From contig CAZGUG010000011.1 in NCBI GenBank assembly GCA_964529035.1, positions 1 to 47,612 of the forward strand: a stretch of 47,612 nucleotides of DNA, written 5' to 3'. Below, piece after piece: positions 1 through 9,985 of the stretch; position 1 is the stretch's first letter, and the number at the start of each line of letters is the position of its first letter. The translations under genes and the position numbers were made by a program. The stretch is from CAZGUG01 sp964529035 (GTDB lineage: Bacteria > Bacillota > Clostridia > Ch29). The notes under the pieces were generated by a model. It ran no database searches and had not been told where the DNA came from. It saw only the letters and a list, made by a program, of their open reading frames with translations.

Positions 1-95
1 CTATGTAAATGGGTCCGGTGGCCTTTAACTTCAATTTTACTGCAAAAGTCAGGTTTTGGTCACGAAAGATATAATAACATATAGTTTTTGCTTTT

Positions 96-1181
96 TCAAT
101 AGCAAATTATACAAAGGCCTATCGTAACAATGGGTAGCGTATAAAACAGGAAGAAGCCCCATGTGATGGTCCCATAGCCTTTCGCTATAAGGCCAACCAG
201 CCCGAACTGCGCAATAATAACGCCCATTATCAGAAGCCCCAGCGTGGTTCCCAGGTTAACCGACTTGGGCAGTGCTTTGCCCCTTTCCTTATACACCGAT
301 TCAATTCGTCCGACAACGGCATTTATGAACCCTGCCCCGGTTTCAATCAGCGTGCCGAACAGCGTTATCTGGAATATCATCAGCAGCGCCTTTGAACCTA
401 TCTGGGTCAGCATAAAGTTTGTGGGAACCGTTGCAGCCGTGACCTCCGGATAGTATGAAATAAGACCGAGCAGCAGCAGTACCGCAGGGGCTATTGTAAT
501 AACCGCGGCCATTATGCCGGATATTACCGATTCCTTTCTGCTTTCAAGGGTGGTCAGGCTGAACAGAAGCGCCGGCACGCAGCCCAGATTGTACCATGCA
601 TACTTGAACCCGTTCAGTGCAAAACCGCTCTTTATCTCTCCTGCGGCCAGGTTGGCCGATATTACGCCGCCAAACCTGGTAAACAGTATTATCAGGAACA
701 ATGCGTAAACCCCGTAAAGCACGAACGACCAGTAGGACAGAAATTTGGCTATTGCCCTGGAGCCGTTGAACACCAGCAGCCCCACGCCTATCAAAAGGCC
801 CACAACCCCGAAATAGAAATGTATGCCAAATATCTCGTTCAGTATGCTGCCGGCAGCAGCTGCTATGACCCCAAGAACTATTGCCATCAGAATCAGGTAG
901 CAGATTTCAAACAATACCCATCCCCTGCCCAGCAGTTTCTGGAACAGGGTCCTGTAGTCAAACACCTTGAAAACCCTGGCGAATTCAAAGGTTGCAGCAC
1001 ACACTACAGCCCATACAACCATGGACACCACTGTCCCCAGCAGTCCGCCCAGAGGCCCGTAGTTCAGAAAAAATTCCACAAGCTCACGGCCGGTACCGTA
1101 TCCACCGGCAATTACAACCGATTGCAGTATGATTCCCGGCAGAAAATATTTTTTGAACACATTGGACTGAATCAAATTCAT
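96..1181 (-). CDS. YkvI-like polytopic membrane protein, probable amino-acid or ion carrier
   Basis: This 361-residue protein is almost wholly hydrophobic, with about ten predicted membrane segments. Residues 26-38 carry the glycine-rich stretch GGYGTGRELVEFF, typical of the first broken helix in the YkvI family, a branch of the LeuT-fold/APC carriers. The length fits that family. The start is ATG close to a GGAG-type ribosome site, and the gene follows, on the same strand, a decayed class III aminotransferase 63 bases upstream, so the two were probably one amino-acid uptake and breakdown unit. The substrate is unknown; amino acid or amine transport is inferred from fold and neighbours only. 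A spore-germinant permease is less likely because no GerA/GerC partners are present. Confidence 0.75.
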   Translation of the reverse strand: MNLIQSNVFKKYFLPGIILQSVVIAGGYGTGRELVEFFLNYGPLGGLLGTVVSMVVWAVVCAATFEFARVFKVFDYRTLFQKLLGRGWVLFEICYLILMAIVLGVIAAAAGSILNEIFGIHFYFGVVGLLIGVGLLVFNGSRAIAKFLSYWSFVLYGVYALFLIILFTRFGGVISANLAAGEIKSGFALNGFKYAWYNLGCVPALLFSLTTLESRKESVISGIMAAVITIAPAVLLLLGLISYYPEVTAATVPTNFMLTQIGSKALLMIFQITLFGTLIETGAGFINAVVGRIESVYKERGKALPKSVNLGTTLGLLIMGVIIAQFGLVGLIAKGYGTITWGFFLFYTLPIVTIGLCIICY

Positions 1182-1244
1182 TTATATTCACTCCCTTTCA
1201 ATATAATAACCGTTCGCACCCGATGACTGGCTTTCGCAGCTTAA

Positions 1245-2112
1245 TTACCAACCCTTCGCTATACCCAGCACTTCATCGGAAATATCCCCCGAAAGATAGT
1301 CCTGAATGGATTCATCAATTATATCAATGGCTCTGTCCATATCATCCTTTGTTATCACAAGAGGCGGCTGAACACGCAGTACATTGTTGGCAAAAAAGGT
1401 TAATATAACCCCCTTCTCCCAGCACCTGTAACAGATTTTTGCCGCCGCCACCCCGTCCCTTTCGTTTGTATCCCTGTCCTTAACCAGGTCAATGCCAAAC
1501 CATTTCCCGGTCCTGCCGAACCCCTGCTGCACCTCTTCGCTGACAAACAGTATGTCGTTGGCTTTGCAAATCTCATACAGCCTTTTCATGTAGCGCTGCG
1601 GCGGCACCACCAGTCCCGCATCACCGGCGATGGGCTCCATTATCACCGCCGCAATCTCTTCCGCCGGCATATAGTATTTTAGCGCAATCTCAAACTGTAT
1701 GAAAGAGATTATCTTGCTTCTGCCGGTATAACACCTTGCCAGCTTAATCATGCCGTCGTTGGCATCCGAGCCGGACAGGCCGAAGGCCACTCTTTTCTTG
1801 AAATCCCCGGGGGTTATTTTTGTCAGCATTTTTGCCAGCTTTACAAGGGGCTCATGGTAGGTGTTAGACCGGTGTGTAATGTATGAAGCTTTTAACCTGT
1901 TCCTCTATCGCCCTTACGACCCTGGGATGACAGTGCCCGGTATTAAGCGCACCGGCACTGGATAGGAGGTCGATGAACCGGTTGCCGTCAATATCCTCCA
2001 CCGCTGCGCCGTACGCCCTCTTTATAACCAGCGGGAAATAGGGCATCCTGGACGAAGGCGACATTACCCTGTCATCCTCCCTGATAACTGCCATGCATTT
2101 TTCACAGTTCAT
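1245..2112 (-). pseudogene. class III PLP-dependent aminotransferase (GabT-like), decayed
   Basis: Two reading frames together give a shortened class III aminotransferase. The first (start ATG 2112, preceded by GGGGAGG) has the N-terminal part with GHCHPRVVRAIEEQ and runs to a stop at 1864. The second frame continues the homology (YHEPLVKLAKML, then FGLSGSDANDGMIKLAR), offset by one base between about 1845 and 1866. It keeps IMEPIAGDAG and VSEEVQQGFGRTGKWFG. Two in-frame pieces are missing: about 50 residues after IISFIQF, where the family has its YHG stretch, and about 100 residues after DLVKDRD, which should contain the Schiff-base lysine. A frameshift plus loss of the catalytic lysine means it cannot be active. 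The original substrate, such as 4-aminobutyrate or an ornithine-like amine, cannot be told. Confidence 0.85.
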
Positions 2113-2244
2113 ACGAAAACCTCCCCAAATAAAAGATAATAAAAAAAGCTGCAGAGACTGCATCCGGGTACGCGTGCAGGAATACCGCATAAAAAAGCAG
2201 AATATATACTTAAATTAAATGCAAATAATTAAGGGGTGGTACTT

Positions 2245-3834
2245 TTGAAACAGCCGGCAAGCATTTTCAATGATGTAATCGGCCCGGTTATGATAGGGCC
2301 GTCCAGTTCGCACACTGCGGCATCGGTACGCATCGGAAGGCTGATAAGGCAGATGGCAGGCGGAAACCCGCGGAAGGTAACCTTTGAATTTGCCGCCGGG
2401 CAGTCGCTGGCAGATACTTTTCGCAGCCAGGGAACGGATATTGGCCTTGCCGGCGGTATTCTGGGATACGACACCGACGACCCGCGCATAGTCAATGCGC
2501 TGGCTGCAGCGGAGAAAGCCGGTATTGAAATAGAATTTCGTATAAGTGAATATAAAGCGGATCATCCCAATATCTACAGGGTTACAGCGGTTGACGCCTC
2601 AAACCGCCAAATAAAGGCGGAGCTTATATCCTGCGGCGGCGGCATGATAGAACTGAGGCGGCTTCAGGGCATCCCGGTTTCAATAGACGGCGGTTTCTGT
2701 GAAACGGTGCCGCTTTTCGGGAGCTGCAGTGCGGATGCTGCTGCCGCATGCCGCGATTACATAGACGCCCGCAGCGGCTGCCATGATGCACTGCTTGTTG
2801 GTCATAACGATGCTATTGAATACCTCATCGACTGTCGGGGCCAGGATGTCATGCCTTCCGGCCTCCTTCGCGATATCAAAGACAATTTTCCCGTCCGGGA
2901 TGTAATAGTCCTTACACCGGTACTGCCCGTAAGGTCCAAAACGGAGTATGCCGGCCTTTTCAATACCGCCCGGGAAATACTGGCCATTGCAAAAGAAGAA
3001 AAATTTTCGTTGGCGGATATTGCAGTCCGCTACGAATCGAGGCGAAGCGGTCTGAGCGAGGCGGCGGTTCCAGGCAGAATGGCCGATATAGTGAACATTA
3101 TTAAAAAAACCATCAGGGATTCCGCTGCCGAGAAAAAGGAATACCCCGGCCGGATACTTGGACGGCAGGCGCACATGCTTTCGGCACCTGTCATGACAGG
3201 CGGCAGTGTACTGCACGAGGTAATCAGGCATATCACCCTCATGATGGAAGCCAAAAGCTCGATGAAAACAATCGTTGCCGCTCCCACCGCCGGCTCCTGC
3301 GGCACGGTACCGGGCACACTGATAGGCGCCGCAGCGGCGCTTGACTTGCCCGGCGGTAAAGTCACTGAAGCAATGCTGGCGGCGGGTATGGTCGGCGTAC
3401 TGATTGCCGAGCACAGCACCTTTTCGGGAGAAGTGGGCGGATGCCAGGCGGAGTGCGGCGCCGCGTCGGGTATGGCGGCGGCGGGTGTGGTACAGCTTTT
3501 GGGCGGCACTGCGGAGCAGGCGCTGGATGCAGCTTCCATGGCGCTGCAGAACGTCTTCGGCTTAACCTGCGACCCGGTGGCAAGCCGGGTGGAAGTACCC
3601 TGCCTCGGAAAGAACATAATGGCCGGCAGCAATGCCCTGGCGATGGCGGAACTGGCACTGGCAGGGTTCGACAAGGTAATCCCGCTGGATGAAACAATAG
3701 ACGCCATGTACAAGGTGGGCCTTATGCTGCCCTCCGAGCTGCGCTGCACCGGCAGGGGCGGCCTGTCGCTTACCCCCACCGCACAGAGGATACAGAAAAA
3801 AGGCTGTTCAGATGAAAAAGATACAATAGGTTGA
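2245..3834 (+). CDS. sdaA: L-serine dehydratase, iron-sulfur type, beta and alpha parts fused
   Basis: It deaminates L-serine to pyruvate and ammonia using a [4Fe-4S] cluster. Residues 14-31 hold the beta-part hallmark PVMIGPSSSHTAASVRIG. The alpha part begins near residue 290 and contains APTAGSCGTVPG, GGCQAECGAASG, NVFGLTCDPV and LRCTGRGG, whose cysteines include the cluster ligands. The 529 residues match a fused SdaAB-SdaAA rather than the separate subunits usual in many Clostridia. I chose TTG 2245 because AAGGGGTGG lies just upstream and the product then starts MKQPASIFNDVIGP, as family members do; a GTG nine bases earlier sits inside that ribosome site. It is divergent from the aminotransferase remnant, separated by about 130 bases. 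Confidence 0.93.
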   Translation: MKQPASIFNDVIGPVMIGPSSSHTAASVRIGRLIRQMAGGNPRKVTFEFAAGQSLADTFRSQGTDIGLAGGILGYDTDDPRIVNALAAAEKAGIEIEFRISEYKADHPNIYRVTAVDASNRQIKAELISCGGGMIELRRLQGIPVSIDGGFCETVPLFGSCSADAAAACRDYIDARSGCHDALLVGHNDAIEYLIDCRGQDVMPSGLLRDIKDNFPVRDVIVLTPVLPVRSKTEYAGLFNTAREILAIAKEEKFSLADIAVRYESRRSGLSEAAVPGRMADIVNIIKKTIRDSAAEKKEYPGRILGRQAHMLSAPVMTGGSVLHEVIRHITLMMEAKSSMKTIVAAPTAGSCGTVPGTLIGAAAALDLPGGKVTEAMLAAGMVGVLIAEHSTFSGEVGGCQAECGAASGMAAAGVVQLLGGTAEQALDAASMALQNVFGLTCDPVASRVEVPCLGKNIMAGSNALAMAELALAGFDKVIPLDETIDAMYKVGLMLPSELRCTGRGGLSLTPTAQRIQKKGCSDEKDTIG

Positions 3835-3860
3835 ATTCCCATGAAAATTTAATATATAAT
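3831..3860 (+). promoter_or_regulatory. sigma-A type promoter for the LuxR-family gene
   Basis: TTGAAT at 3831-3836 and TATAAT at 3855-3860 are 18 bases apart and lie about 85 bases before the LuxR-family start. The -35 box overlaps the serine dehydratase stop codon, so the regulator probably has its own promoter. The -10 is a perfect match; the -35 matches four of six. Confidence 0.5.
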
Positions 3861-3944
3861 TATGTATACTTAAACTGTACCCGGGAGCTTTTTCGCAGAT
3901 GGTGAAATAAAAAGGCCGGTGCCTAAAAAGAAAGCGTGACGCCT

Positions 3945-5354
3945 ATGTCTAACCGGAAAATTAATAATTTAATTATATGGTCGAATTCCTTATTGTTTGG
4001 ATGGTTATTGTCTTTCCCCTTTTACGGTCCGGTGCTGTTTGCAGCGGCTCCGCCGGAGAGCTTTAAAGGATTTCCGTTGGTAATGATTTTTGTCAGTTCC
4101 CATGCTCTGACCTTCCTTTTCGCGTGTTTTTTTCTGAAGAATGCCGGGCGGTGGTATCATCTAATGCTGGGAGGCCTTGCTGTAACTCTCCTGGTAAACT
4201 CGGTAATGCTGCTGCCTTTAGACTGGATATGGCCCTTGGGCATGGCTGTAATGGGGATTAGTTCATCCTTTTTTGTCCTGGGATGGAGCTGTATTTTTTC
4301 CCTGTCGGGACAAACGGTTGAACGTATTCAAATAATGGCAGCCGTCATGATTATAGGCAATCTTATACTGCTGTCCTACAACTACCTGCTTACAGTATTG
4401 CCTGGCAGGTTAGTCCTTGCCGCCACGGGTATACCCCTGGCCGCTGCCCTGGTTATCCTGTTGAGATTATCCGCCGGCTTCAAGCAGAATATGTTAAGCC
4501 CCTTTGTCCGGTTAACGCTGCCAAAACCTTTGTTGATTATTTTTTCCCTGTTTATTTTCAGTATATATTTAAATGGCGGCTTCATGTATCGTATTATGCT
4601 GCCCACTTTGAGTTTTGATACCCCCTTCGGTGTTTATTACCCATTTATCATTTATATTTTGGTGCTGGTGGCTGTACGCCGATACAGCAAAGCAATCAAC
4701 AGACCTCTTTTGGTCTACCTGGGGGTATCCTTTTTAGGGCTGGCATTTATTTCTTTTGCCCTGTTAAGCCAGCACACTTCCGGATATATGATGACCATCG
4801 GCCTTATGGAATCATCCTTCGCATTCCTTGATATTTTCGTTTGGACCACCCTGGGCAGTCTGGCCTTCATATTCGGGGCACCCTTTCAGATTTTTGGTGC
4901 AGCCATAGCTGCCAATACAGCCAGCATCCTGTGCGGTGATATTATTGCAATGGGGCTGCTTAATACCGGTGAGACCCAATACCTTGTCACTGCACTGCTT
5001 TCTGCCACCAGCATTTTCCTGGCGGTTATTGTCATACCCTGGTTAAACAGGTCTATTGACAAAAATTTTGCCCTGGTAGGCGAAAATGAAAGCCCGCGGG
5101 AAGGGCTGCCTGAAAAAAGCCCCTATGACATATTGATGCAATACCTGCAGCCGGGTAAGTCTCTGACCGAGAGAGAAAACCAGGTTGTTGTCCTTACCCT
5201 GCAGGGTATGACAAACAAAGACATGGCCCGGCAGCTTTTCATAAGTGAGCATACGGTAAAAACCCATCTTAGGAACATCTGTGGCAAATTTGGTGTTACC
5301 AGGAAAAAAGAACTGCTGCACCTGGCCGCCAGGAAGGAAAAACCGAATCAATAG
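3945..5354 (+). CDS. membrane-anchored LuxR-family transcriptional regulator
   Basis: The product (469 residues from ATG 3945; a GTG at 3936 is an alternative) has about twelve hydrophobic segments in its first 380 residues, arranged like a major-facilitator sensor domain. A LuxR-type DNA-binding domain follows at the C terminus, with LTERENQVVVLTLQGMTNKD and the recognition-helix region ISEHTVKTHLRNICGKFGV. This layout is known from anaerobic Actinobacteria and some Clostridia, where such regulators usually control an adjacent operon. It probably senses a small molecule at or in the membrane; no ligand can be named. The small ORF and surface-protein gene downstream on the same strand are possible targets. 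The ribosome site is weak, so the exact start is uncertain. Confidence 0.85.
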   Translation: MSNRKINNLIIWSNSLLFGWLLSFPFYGPVLFAAAPPESFKGFPLVMIFVSSHALTFLFACFFLKNAGRWYHLMLGGLAVTLLVNSVMLLPLDWIWPLGMAVMGISSSFFVLGWSCIFSLSGQTVERIQIMAAVMIIGNLILLSYNYLLTVLPGRLVLAATGIPLAAALVILLRLSAGFKQNMLSPFVRLTLPKPLLIIFSLFIFSIYLNGGFMYRIMLPTLSFDTPFGVYYPFIIYILVLVAVRRYSKAINRPLLVYLGVSFLGLAFISFALLSQHTSGYMMTIGLMESSFAFLDIFVWTTLGSLAFIFGAPFQIFGAAIAANTASILCGDIIAMGLLNTGETQYLVTALLSATSIFLAVIVIPWLNRSIDKNFALVGENESPREGLPEKSPYDILMQYLQPGKSLTERENQVVVLTLQGMTNKDMARQLFISEHTVKTHLRNICGKFGVTRKKELLHLAARKEKPNQ

Positions 5355-5381
5355 AACTGGAAATAAGCTATCTTCACCAAT

Positions 5382-5410
5382 ATCCCCCTAAAAGTGGGAT
5401 GTTTTTTTTG
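5382..5410 (+). terminator. probable intrinsic terminator after the LuxR-family gene
   Basis: ATCCC pairs with GGGAT across a short loop with one extra pair inside, and a run of eight T follows. It lies about 30 bases after the LuxR-family stop codon. The stem is short, so efficiency may be modest. Confidence 0.5.
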
Positions 5411-5512
5411 TGTATTTAAAATATGATGTTTCCATATCCGGTTTATTATGCATGGTGTAGAAAGGGGGGACAAGCGATAATCTGCCAGTATCAACAAGGT
5501 GGTGTTTTGCTT

Positions 5513-5599
5513 ATGGACCGTGAGACCATGAAGATTTTCTTGTTTGTTGTCTCGGCTATCCTGCTGACAATAATAGTACTGCTTTGGTTGGGGATTTGA
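5513..5599 (+). CDS. putative 28-residue single-span membrane peptide
   Basis: An ATG at 5513 opens a 28-codon frame. The product has a short charged head (MDRETMK) followed by an unbroken hydrophobic stretch of about 20 residues ending LLWLGI, which would make one membrane helix. AAGGTGG lies upstream; it is better spaced for a TTG at 5507 in the same frame, which would add two residues. The frame ends 37 bases before the surface-protein start, on the same strand, so the two could be co-transcribed. Small membrane peptides are often missed by gene finders. No family is recognised; it could also be a chance frame. Confidence 0.45.
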   Translation: MDRETMKIFLFVVSAILLTIIVLLWLGI

Positions 5600-5636
5600 T
5601 GGGATAAAGAAGTAATTGGAAATAAAGGAGGTTAAT

Positions 5637-8600
5637 ATGAAAAATAAATCAATAAAAAGTATGCTGAGCATTGCCCTGGTTTTAATGCTGCTTATAAATG
5701 CGTCTACGGGTGCACTGGCATTCCAGGCAGACGATGTGGCTGGCCACTGGGCGGGGGAAATTATTTATGAATGGATGGAAAAGGGATTAGCCGCAGGCTA
5801 TCCGGATGGGACCTTCAGGCCGGATAACTCCATTACCAGGACGGAATTTATGGCCTTAACAAACAGAGCCTTCGGGTTCGCCGAAGAAGAAACCATTGAC
5901 TACAGCGATGTCTCGGAGAGTGACTGGTTTGCAGGAGAGGTAAAAAGAGCCAAGGCTGCAGGCTACATAGGCGGTTATCCTGATGGGACCATGAAACCCG
6001 ATAACCCGATATCCAGACAGGAAGCGGCTGTTATTATATCAAAAATCAAAGGTCTTGCTGTAAACCCCGGTTATGCCGACGGTTTCAGCGATTTTGAAGA
6101 CATTGCAGACTGGAGCATGGGAGAAGTTGGTGCGGCAGCACAGGCAGGGTATATGGGTGGATATCCCGACGGCAGCTTCAGACCGTTAAACCCGATAACC
6201 AGGGCGGAGGCCTTGGCAGTGCTGGACAGGGCGCTAAATCATGATAACTGGATAATTGACAAGGCGGGCGTGTACGGCCCGGAGGAGGGAACACAGAGCT
6301 TTGACGGGAACGTAGAGATAAGGGCAGACGGTATAGCCTTACAAAATGTTATAATTGACGGCGACCTGACTATAGCCGAAGAAGTAGGCGACGGGGAAGT
6401 TACCCTTAATAACGTAACGGTGGAAGGGGACACCTACATCCGCGGCGGCGGCCCGGACAGCATCTATATAAACGGCGGGGATTATAAAAACATAATCATA
6501 CAAAAAACAGGCGGCAAGCTGCGTATAGTAATGGTCCATGACAAAGGCGCCTCGGTGGTGGTGGCAGAGGAAACTGAAGACACCGAAATAATCCTTGAAG
6601 GAACCTTTGACCGAATAGATGTAAAAACCGGAGGCATTACCCTGACAGTCCAGGGAGAAACTGCCATCAAGGAAATTAAGATAGATAAGCAGGCGGAAGA
6701 TGTGGCAATAAGCACATCCAAAGATACTGTGATTGAAAAGATGACGGTTAACACGTCAACATATGTCATGAATGAAGGACGGATAGTTGAAGCTGTAGGA
6801 GATGGTGCAAAGGATTCGGAATACGAGGTCAATCTTCCGGAGAATATGCAGCCAACACCGTCAAGGAGGTCAGGCGGTTCATCAAGTCAGCCGCCATCAT
6901 CGGATTCTATTGCCGTCCTAATTGCTGAGGGCTGGATTCCGGTGGCCACCCCGGAAGACTTGGATGCTGTAAGAGGTGTGGCTGATGAACACACCTTTGG
7001 CGGAGATACAGGATATAGTGCAGAAAGTAAAGGCGGGCTTGATAAGCGGTATATTCAGGTTGCTGATATAGATTTGGATGTGGCACCCTGGAATGAAGGC
7101 GAAGGCTGGGAACCAATCGGTAACAGCGATTCTGCTTTTAACGGAACATATGACGGTAATGGTATGGATATTAGTAACCTTTTTATAAACAGTTCTTCCG
7201 ATAATATAGGGCTGTTTGGGTATATGGAAGATGCAGAGGTTAAGAATATTAATTTATTAAATGTGGATGTCAAGGGTAGCAGGTCTGTGGGTGGACTGGC
7301 GGGATACAACTCCAAAGGTATAATTTCCGATTCGCAGGTTGAAGGAACTGTAACGGGCCAGGACTATGCTACAGGGGGCCTGGTTGGCGAAAATCGTGGG
7401 GTTTTGCAGGATATAGTATTAAACAGTATCATTGTTGAAGGAACAGCACAGGTGGGTGGCCTGGCAGGATCCAACTTACCGCACTATTCCGAGGAAACAG
7501 AATCATATGACCTGGAAACCGGATTTATAAGCAACTGCCACGTTGAGGAAAACGTTACGGTGAATGCCGGGAGCTACACGGGAGGACTGGCGGGAGATAA
7601 TAACAACGGGATAATAGAAAAGAGCTCCTCCCGAGCAACAGTATCAGGCACATACTGGGTTGGAGGACTGGTCGGCAGTAACAACAGCACAGTAAGAGAA
7701 AGCTTTAGCTCAGGCAGCGTTAGCGGTACAGCAACCAGTAACGGCGGAACCGGCGGGTTAATCGGTTATAGTTGGGGAGAAATTGAAAACTGTTACAGCA
7801 CTGCATCTGTGACAGGCCCGTTCAAAGTAGGCGGACTGGTTGGACGTAACGCAACCGGCATTACAAACAGTTACAGTACTGGAAAGGTAACCGGTACCGG
7901 TGAGGCAAGTGAAATTGGAGGCCTGGTAGGAGAATGTAATAGCGGGTCGGTGGAAAACTGTTACTGGGATACCCAAATGTCCGAACAGACCGCATCCGCA
8001 GCAGGCACAGGATACCAAACGGCTCAAATGATTAAATCGGTGAACAGTGTTACCATATACACAGACTGGGACTTCGTTTATTCATGGGATATCAAACCGG
8101 GAGAAAGTTATCCATATTTTAGGTGGCAGGGTGACGAAAATATACCTTATGCAGACATCCCTGACCTTAGCGATGAAGCCGAAATACTAACATTTAGCTT
8201 TGATGAGGAAGCATATGAGGCAATAATAGACAGTAATGCAGGCACAATTGAGATTGAGGTGGTACACGAAACCGATGTAACAAGCTTAACGGCGGAATTT
8301 ACCACATCAGCAAATATCCGGTCAATAAAGGTGGGTGAAGCTGATCAGGAAAGTGTTACAACAGTCAATAACTTTGATTCACCTGTAACTTATGTAGTTA
8401 CTGCAGAAGATGGCACAACAAAGGAATGGACGGTAACAGTACTGATATCTGGCAGCGCTGATTTTCAAGGGGGGCTTGGAACAACGGAAAGGCCGTACAG
8501 GGTAGCAACAGCCCAGCAGTTGGATAACGTAAGGGGGCATATGAATATGCACTTTATTCAAGTAGAAGACATTGACTTGGACGAAGACCCATGGAACACC

Positions 8601-9947
8601 GGTAAAGGCTGGACCCCTCTAGACCATCCTTCCGGATTTCAGGGTTCCTACGACGGAGCCGGAAAGACCATATCCAATATGATGATCAATACAACTTATA
8701 CTAACACTGGACTGTTTAAAGATGTACGTCCTTATGCAATTATAAAAAATGTAAGTATTGAAGGCGCTGATATTACCAGTACCAACAAGTTTACCGGGAT
8801 TTTGGTAGGCCTTAGTCAAGGCGAGGTGATTAATTGTTCGGTTTCGGGTACGGTGGCAGGAACAGAAGAGGTTGGCGGGTTAATTGGTCACATGACAGGT
8901 CTGACCGCAAGTGTAACAGAAAGCCAGTCGGATGCAACTGTAAGTGGTGCTTTTTGCGTTGGCGGCCTAGTTGGAATAACACATAATTTTTCCAGCATTT
9001 CCGATAGTTTTGCTACCGGTAATGTTAACGGTACAGGAAGCTCCGGTATGATAGGCGGCCTTGTCGGCCAACACGAAGGTGGTAAAATAGAACGGTGCTA
9101 TGCGTCAGGAACTGTTTCCGCTTCAGGGAACGACAATGTCGGAGGGTTGATAGGAAGAACATCCGGAGGCCCGATTACCGATAGCTTTTCTTCTTCCCCG
9201 GTAACCGGCAAGCAGAATGTAGGCGGCCTTATCGGTGAAGCCTTACTTGGAACCGTTGTTGACTGTTATGCCTCCGGGGATGTTACAGGAACCTCAAACG
9301 TAGGCGGTTTGGTTGGTTCGCATAATGGAGATGACACTAAAGATAGCACTATCAATGACAGTTACGCCATTGGAAACGTTACAGGAAATGGTTTTGTAGG
9401 CGGCTTGGTTGGTTATCAAGGATCGTATAGCAGTATTAATAACAGCTATGCATTAAACTCTGCTTTAATAAGCGAAGCCGTAAGCCCCTCAACCTTTAAC
9501 AGGATACTCGGATACAAATGGGGAGGCAGTTTGTCGGGCAACTATGCCAATAAGGACATGGAGGGCCCTGAAGGGTTATTCACTGGAAAAACCTTTGATG
9601 GAGAAGGCGGCCGCGACCATGCCTCATGGTTTATAGACGGGGAAGGCAATATAGTGATCATCGCCATTGCAATCGATGAACAAACCGGTACCCTGTCTGA
9701 GGATCAGCAAGGTACTATCACCTTCCAGGTCACCTCCAACCTGCCTGATGAGGCAAACCTATTGGTTGCGCTTGTAGGTGAACCCGCAGGCCTTGGCATA
9801 ACTGCAAGTCCTGTAAGCTCCGGCACGGCGACAATCACTGTAGAGGCCACTGAAGGGGTACAGGCGGGTTCATACGAATTCACCGTCAGCTATCCCGATT
9901 CTGATAAACACATGCAGACAATATCCTTTGAAGTGGAGAACGATTAA
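5637..9947 (+). CDS. SLH-anchored surface protein with two GLUG-repeat modules
   Basis: The 1436-residue product starts at ATG 5637 behind AAGGAGG. A signal peptide ends at ALA|F (residue 28). Three S-layer homology domains follow (roughly 31-205, each with a YPDGTFRPDN-like motif), which bind secondary wall polymer. Next comes a beta-rich segment, then two copies of a module: an entry part (IDLDVAPWN..GW and IDLDEDPWN..GW) followed by eight repeats around G-G-L-x-G, sixteen in all. The GLUG family (PF07581) occurs in secreted adhesins and peptidases. Between the modules is an immunoglobulin-like region ending EDGTTKEWTVTV, and another beta domain ends the protein. No catalytic motif is seen; a structural or adhesive role is likely. 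Confidence 0.9.
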   Translation: MKNKSIKSMLSIALVLMLLINASTGALAFQADDVAGHWAGEIIYEWMEKGLAAGYPDGTFRPDNSITRTEFMALTNRAFGFAEEETIDYSDVSESDWFAGEVKRAKAAGYIGGYPDGTMKPDNPISRQEAAVIISKIKGLAVNPGYADGFSDFEDIADWSMGEVGAAAQAGYMGGYPDGSFRPLNPITRAEALAVLDRALNHDNWIIDKAGVYGPEEGTQSFDGNVEIRADGIALQNVIIDGDLTIAEEVGDGEVTLNNVTVEGDTYIRGGGPDSIYINGGDYKNIIIQKTGGKLRIVMVHDKGASVVVAEETEDTEIILEGTFDRIDVKTGGITLTVQGETAIKEIKIDKQAEDVAISTSKDTVIEKMTVNTSTYVMNEGRIVEAVGDGAKDSEYEVNLPENMQPTPSRRSGGSSSQPPSSDSIAVLIAEGWIPVATPEDLDAVRGVADEHTFGGDTGYSAESKGGLDKRYIQVADIDLDVAPWNEGEGWEPIGNSDSAFNGTYDGNGMDISNLFINSSSDNIGLFGYMEDAEVKNINLLNVDVKGSRSVGGLAGYNSKGIISDSQVEGTVTGQDYATGGLVGENRGVLQDIVLNSIIVEGTAQVGGLAGSNLPHYSEETESYDLETGFISNCHVEENVTVNAGSYTGGLAGDNNNGIIEKSSSRATVSGTYWVGGLVGSNNSTVRESFSSGSVSGTATSNGGTGGLIGYSWGEIENCYSTASVTGPFKVGGLVGRNATGITNSYSTGKVTGTGEASEIGGLVGECNSGSVENCYWDTQMSEQTASAAGTGYQTAQMIKSVNSVTIYTDWDFVYSWDIKPGESYPYFRWQGDENIPYADIPDLSDEAEILTFSFDEEAYEAIIDSNAGTIEIEVVHETDVTSLTAEFTTSANIRSIKVGEADQESVTTVNNFDSPVTYVVTAEDGTTKEWTVTVLISGSADFQGGLGTTERPYRVATAQQLDNVRGHMNMHFIQVEDIDLDEDPWNTGKGWTPLDHPSGFQGSYDGAGKTISNMMINTTYTNTGLFKDVRPYAIIKNVSIEGADITSTNKFTGILVGLSQGEVINCSVSGTVAGTEEVGGLIGHMTGLTASVTESQSDATVSGAFCVGGLVGITHNFSSISDSFATGNVNGTGSSGMIGGLVGQHEGGKIERCYASGTVSASGNDNVGGLIGRTSGGPITDSFSSSPVTGKQNVGGLIGEALLGTVVDCYASGDVTGTSNVGGLVGSHNGDDTKDSTINDSYAIGNVTGNGFVGGLVGYQGSYSSINNSYALNSALISEAVSPSTFNRILGYKWGGSLSGNYANKDMEGPEGLFTGKTFDGEGGRDHASWFIDGEGNIVIIAIAIDEQTGTLSEDQQGTITFQVTSNLPDEANLLVALVGEPAGLGITASPVSSGTATITVEATEGVQAGSYEFTVSYPDSDKHMQTISFEVEND

Positions 9948-9985
9948 CCTTACAATAAACCAACATTTTATATTAACTTATTATT

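Noticed and set aside
1..95. Start of another minus-strand gene at the left edge
   Set aside because: A short open stretch is present but no ribosome site and too little sequence to support a gene.
2245..3834. Fused serine dehydratase as a frameshift or assembly fusion
   Set aside because: Both parts are in one clean frame with all motifs, and fused forms are known.
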